From contig CAJUKP010000041.1 of assembly GCA_910587165.1 (NCBI GenBank), positions 1 to 15,055 of the forward strand: a DNA stretch of 15,055 nucleotides, given 5' to 3'. The position numbers and the translations under genes were made by a program. Shown here in pieces: positions 12,103 through 15,055 of the stretch (position 1 is the stretch's first letter; each line of letters opens with the position of its first letter). Source of the DNA: an uncultured Duncaniella sp. Its GTDB lineage: Bacteria; Bacteroidota; Bacteroidia; Bacteroidales; Muribaculaceae. The notes under the pieces are model-generated. The model saw only the letters and a list, made by a program, of their open reading frames with translations. It ran no database searches and was not told the origin of the DNA.

Positions 12103-14274
12103 ATGAGAAAGATCAGCAATGCGACTGTCCAGCGTATCCTCGAAGCGTCGGACATTGTGGAGGTAGTGAGCGATTTCGTCAGTCTGAAACGCCGCGGGGC
12201 CAATTGGGTTGGCCTATGCCCGTTTCACAACGACCGCTCACCATCATTCTATGTATCCAAAGCCAAGGGTGTGTGCAAATGCTTCAGCTGCGGCGAGGGT
12301 GGCAGTGCGGTCAACTTCGTGATGAAACTCGAACAGCTCACCTATTACGAGGCTCTGCGCTATCTCGCTAAAAAATACAATATCGAGGTCGAGGAGCGTG
12401 AGATGACAGACGAAGAGCGACGGGCCGAGAGCGCGCGTGAGAACATGATGGCCGTCAACGACTTCGCAATGCGTTTCTTCGAGAAATATATGCAGGAGTC
12501 TGACGAAGGGCGCAACGTGGGACTAAGCTATTTCCGCTACCGCGGTATCTCCGATATGATGATCGAGAAATTTCATCTTGGCTTCGCTCCCGAAGAACGC
12601 GACGCTCTCTTCAAAAAAGCGACATCTCGAGGTTACAGCGAGGAATATCTCGTATCCACCGGCCTGTGCACACGCACTGACGACGGCAAAATATTCGACC
12701 GGTTCCGCGGACGTGTGATCTATCCCATCCTCTCACTCTCAGGCAAAACAGTTGCCTTCGGAGGACGAACATTGAAAAAGGAGAAGACGATAGCGAAATA
12801 TGTCAACTCTCCCGAGAGTGAGATATACTCCAAACGCAAGGAACTATATGGTCTCTACCAGGCCAAACAGGCCATATCGAAGGCATCGAAATGCATCATT
12901 GTCGAGGGATATATGGATGTCATATCCATGCACCAGGCGGGAATATGCAATGTGGTGGCATCATCGGGCACTGCCCTGACTGTCGAGCAGGTGAGACTCA
13001 TCAAGCGTTTCACCACTAATGTCACCCTGATATATGACGCCGATGCCGCCGGTATCAAGGCATCGCTGAGGGGAATCGAACTGCTGCTGCAGGACGGAAT
13101 GGACATCAAGGTGCTCCTGCTCCCCGAGGGGGAGGATCCCGATTCATTCTCACAGAGCCACAGCGCCACTGAGGTGGAGAAGTTCATAGCCGATAACGAG
13201 ACAGACTTCATCACCTTCATGGCCGGAATACTCATGAAGGATGCCGGAGGCGACCCGGCGCAGAGAGCGAGAGTGATCACCCGCATAGTGAAGACAATAG
13301 CCCTGATACCTAACGAGATCACCCGCAGTGTCTACATCCAGGAGTGCTCACGCATACTTTTCATAGCCGAGGATGTCCTGCAGCGCGAGGTCGGCAAAAG
13401 TTTCAACGAACTCGCGCTAAAGAGCCGCGAGGACAAGATGAGGGCTGAATCGCTCACCACTCTCCCACCCGATCCCGCCGCCGAGGCTGAGACCGAACGG
13501 GAGGAAGAACAGATCACGCCTGACGGCCATGCCCGTGATCTACGCCCATTCGAGACTGCCCTCATGAGACTCGTGGCCCGTTATGGCCGCTATCCGTTTG
13601 CCGAAGGTGTGGACGAGGAGGGCAACTCCGTCCCTCTGACTGTGATCGAATATATAGCCGACGATATGACGGCCGACAATATCACATTGACCAATGCCGA
13701 TCTGCGCCATTTCTTCAACGAAGCGATAGCCTGCAGCAACCGGACATATCATGAGGACTTCAGGCATGAGGAAGAGCGGCTGCAGGAAATCAGAGCCAAG
13801 GAATTTGCCAAAGGAGTGGAGGAAATCCGCTCCAAAGCTTCGGATGTAGGAAGCATATCGGCAATGGAACGTTCGCTCACCGAGAAACTCGATCAGGAAT
13901 ACACCGCCGGGCTGGAGACATACGCTGTGGGATATCTGTCGAGACACCTGTGCTCTTCAGCCGACGACGTGGTGAGAAATCTCGCCACAGAGCTGGTGGT
14001 GGAGAAGCATATCCTCAGCAAGATGCATACGAAATATGCCCATGTCGATACCGAACAGGATCTGTTGGGCGAACTCGTGCCACGCGCGCTGCATGAACTG
14101 AAGGATGCGATATTGTGGACACGCATCAAGGATCTCCGTGACAATCTGAAGAAAGTGGCCGCTACAGACTATGCCCGCGCCATGGAACTGATGGGGGCCA
14201 TCAGAGACCTCGAAACCTTGAGATCCGGTCTCGCCAAACTTATCGGCGACCGTGTGATCGCCCCAAAGAAATGA
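12103..14274 (+). CDS. dnaG: DNA primase
   Basis: The enzyme makes the RNA primers for replication at the fork with DnaB helicase. The 723-residue protein has, in order, the CHC2 zinc finger (CPFH...CKCFSCGEGG, ligands Cys 39, His 42, Cys 60, Cys 63), the RNA-polymerase core with its basic block (RFRGRVIYPI, 200-209, and KYVNSPES, 232-239), and the Toprim domain with EGYMD (268-272), the DAD motif (312-314) and EDPDSF (344-349), which together bind the catalytic metals. From about 440 onward the protein is acidic and helical (AEAETEREEEQ linker, about 465-475), then has a long C-terminal region expected to contact DnaB. It is about 140 residues longer than the E. coli protein, as in other Bacteroidetes primases. 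The ATG at 12103 agrees with the family start (NATVQRILEASDIVEVV). Confidence 0.96.
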   Translation: MRKISNATVQRILEASDIVEVVSDFVSLKRRGANWVGLCPFHNDRSPSFYVSKAKGVCKCFSCGEGGSAVNFVMKLEQLTYYEALRYLAKKYNIEVEEREMTDEERRAESARENMMAVNDFAMRFFEKYMQESDEGRNVGLSYFRYRGISDMMIEKFHLGFAPEERDALFKKATSRGYSEEYLVSTGLCTRTDDGKIFDRFRGRVIYPILSLSGKTVAFGGRTLKKEKTIAKYVNSPESEIYSKRKELYGLYQAKQAISKASKCIIVEGYMDVISMHQAGICNVVASSGTALTVEQVRLIKRFTTNVTLIYDADAAGIKASLRGIELLLQDGMDIKVLLLPEGEDPDSFSQSHSATEVEKFIADNETDFITFMAGILMKDAGGDPAQRARVITRIVKTIALIPNEITRSVYIQECSRILFIAEDVLQREVGKSFNELALKSREDKMRAESLTTLPPDPAAEAETEREEEQITPDGHARDLRPFETALMRLVARYGRYPFAEGVDEEGNSVPLTVIEYIADDMTADNITLTNADLRHFFNEAIACSNRTYHEDFRHEEERLQEIRAKEFAKGVEEIRSKASDVGSISAMERSLTEKLDQEYTAGLETYAVGYLSRHLCSSADDVVRNLATELVVEKHILSKMHTKYAHVDTEQDLLGELVPRALHELKDAILWTRIKDLRDNLKKVAATDYARAMELMGAIRDLETLRSGLAKLIGDRVIAPKK

Positions 14275-14312
14275 GACAGCGGGTGAACCGGCTGTCTGTC
14301 CGGTCCACCCGC
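14274..14312. terminator. Strong hairpin between convergent dnaG and the HdeD-like gene
   Basis: GCGGGTGAACCGG (14279-14291) pairs with CCGGTCCACCCGC (14300-14312), one mismatch in 13, around an 8-base loop. A rival stem, AGACAGC (14274-14280) with GCTGTCT (14291-14297), shares bases and cannot form at the same time. There is no T-run on either side. The place suggests a transcription barrier for both converging genes. Confidence 0.45.
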
Positions 14313-14337
14313 CATGGGTTCAATCTATATCATTGTC

Positions 14338-14886
14338 TTAGCGCTCGGGCTTCATGTCGTAGGAGAGCATTGCAAGGGAGAATCCCCAATAGATGAATGC
14401 AAGTGAGGTGAGGAAGCTTGTCATCGCCATATCCTGTACCCAACCGGCCTCAATGAAGAAGAAACCGACAAGGAGAAGCAGAATGCCGTTGATGAGCTGC
14501 AGCCACCAGTATTTGCGCTGGCTCTGCTGGACGGCCGCACAAAGTGCGCTGATGCCCCAGAAGATGAAAATGAATGCCAGGAAATAGGGGAACACAGCTT
14601 CGGAAAGCACAATGCTTCGTACCATCAGGAATCCGATGAACATATCAATGATGCCACCGGCAAGCCACCAACCCCAGCCACGGCCGGCGTGAGGGCCTGA
14701 GGACTGAAGAAGCTGGATGATGCCCACGAGAATGAGCAGCCAGCCGAAAATCTGGGATGCCACGGCATATCCTGCAACGGGCCAGAACCAATAGGCGAAG
14801 CCACAGATTACCATCAGGATGCCGGCGAGGAGCACTGCCCACCAATAGCGGGACTCGCCCATAAACTTTGAAAATAGCGCTTTCAT
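14338..14886 (-). CDS. HdeD family (DUF308) membrane protein, 182 aa
   Basis: Six hydrophobic helices are visible: about residues 16-33, 44-62, 73-90, 97-118, 127-146 and 155-174. They have the paired pattern of the HdeD/DUF308 family (WWAVLLAGILMVICGF, FGWLLILVGIIQLL, GWWLAGGIIDMFIGFLM). The E. coli HdeD protein is linked to acid resistance at high cell density; its mechanism is not settled, and nothing here proves the same role. I chose ATG at 14886 (MKALFSKFMGESRYWW), where the family similarity begins. The reading stays open 46 codons further upstream, but that part is low in hydrophobicity and family-like features. The gene is single and convergent with dnaG. Upstream lies a 169-base region with inverted repeats at its far end and no clear consensus promoter. 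Confidence 0.85.
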   Translation of the reverse strand: MKALFSKFMGESRYWWAVLLAGILMVICGFAYWFWPVAGYAVASQIFGWLLILVGIIQLLQSSGPHAGRGWGWWLAGGIIDMFIGFLMVRSIVLSEAVFPYFLAFIFIFWGISALCAAVQQSQRKYWWLQLINGILLLLVGFFFIEAGWVQDMAMTSFLTSLAFIYWGFSLAMLSYDMKPER

Positions 14887-15011
14887 AATAGTTGTTTTTA
14901 TTATAGTTGATTTGTGAAATGTCTTTAGAACTGATTTCATGAATATAACACGCCATTTGCTAAATTTGTTGAAAAGAAGTTGTGATTTTCCACAATTTGA
15001 CATAATCGAGT

Positions 15012-15055
15012 AGGAGGTGAACACTAATTGAGGTGTTCACCTCTTTCGTGTTCAC
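15012..15055. repeat. Cluster of inverted repeats at the window edge
   Basis: GAGGTGAACAC (15014-15024) is perfectly inverted at 15033-15043 (GTGTTCACCTC) around an 8-base spacer, followed by TTT. The 8-mer GTGTTCAC recurs at 15048-15055, and GAGGTG-TT-CACCTC (15030-15043) is a second, inner dyad. It could be a terminator of a gene beyond the window or an operator. It lies about 130 bases upstream of the HdeD-like gene. Confidence 0.6.

Noticed and set aside
14887..15024. 46-residue N-terminal extension of the HdeD-like protein
   Set aside because: Family similarity starts at MKALFSKF. The extension runs through the inverted repeats and AT-rich upstream DNA.
1..15055. CRISPR arrays, tRNA or rRNA genes, insertion sequences
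   Set aside because: No regularly spaced repeats, cloverleaf-like runs, conserved rRNA words, transposase or integrase motifs were seen on either strand.

Overview
The window looks like chromosomal DNA of a gut-type member of the order Bacteroidales. Three things point there: repeated Bacteroidetes-style promoters (-33 TTTG and -7 TAnnTTTG), lipoproteins with the short lipobox and acidic +2 region typical of the group, and the protein sequences of ClpC, L25/Ctc, DnaG and the agmatine pathway enzymes. The moderately high GC of the housekeeping part would fit Muribaculaceae or a relative; that family assignment is inference only.

Layout. Positions 1-2900 form an AT-rich accessory stretch. It has three leftward genes, namely two unrelated lipoproteins and a small secreted or membrane protein, followed by a rightward scar of two broken and partly fused KilA-N domain genes. 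The scar ends in a compact promoter-hairpin-terminator unit at 2859-2942 that looks like a gene for a roughly 45-50 nt RNA. A DUF4136-type lipoprotein (3082-3696, leftward) is divergent from a rightward operon (3845-6494). The two start from abutting -7 boxes at 3790-3805. The operon encodes an unrecognised 79-residue acidic protein, agmatine deiminase (aguA), N-carbamoylputrescine amidase (aguB) and a two-helix membrane protein, with overlapping or nearly touching ends. Together AguA and AguB turn agmatine into putrescine.

Positions 6520-11178 are leftward housekeeping genes: clpC (Clp AAA+ unfoldase), rplY (L25/Ctc), pth (peptidyl-tRNA hydrolase) and an hslR-like S4 RNA-binding protein. They fall into at least two transcription units, with a strong hairpin after clpC, a promoter before rplY and a terminator after rplY. 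rplY, pth and hslR all serve the ribosome. Divergent from clpC lie gpmA (phosphoglycerate mutase without the usual C-terminal tail) and dnaG (primase), whose promoter sits almost on its start codon. An HdeD-family membrane protein (leftward) is convergent with dnaG, and a cluster of inverted repeats ends the window.

Most of the window is ordinary core genome. The parts most likely to be new are the tiny RNA unit with its KilA-N scar, the small acidic protein coupled to the polyamine genes, and the divergent promoter pair. No CRISPR array, tRNA, rRNA, integrase or transposase was seen.
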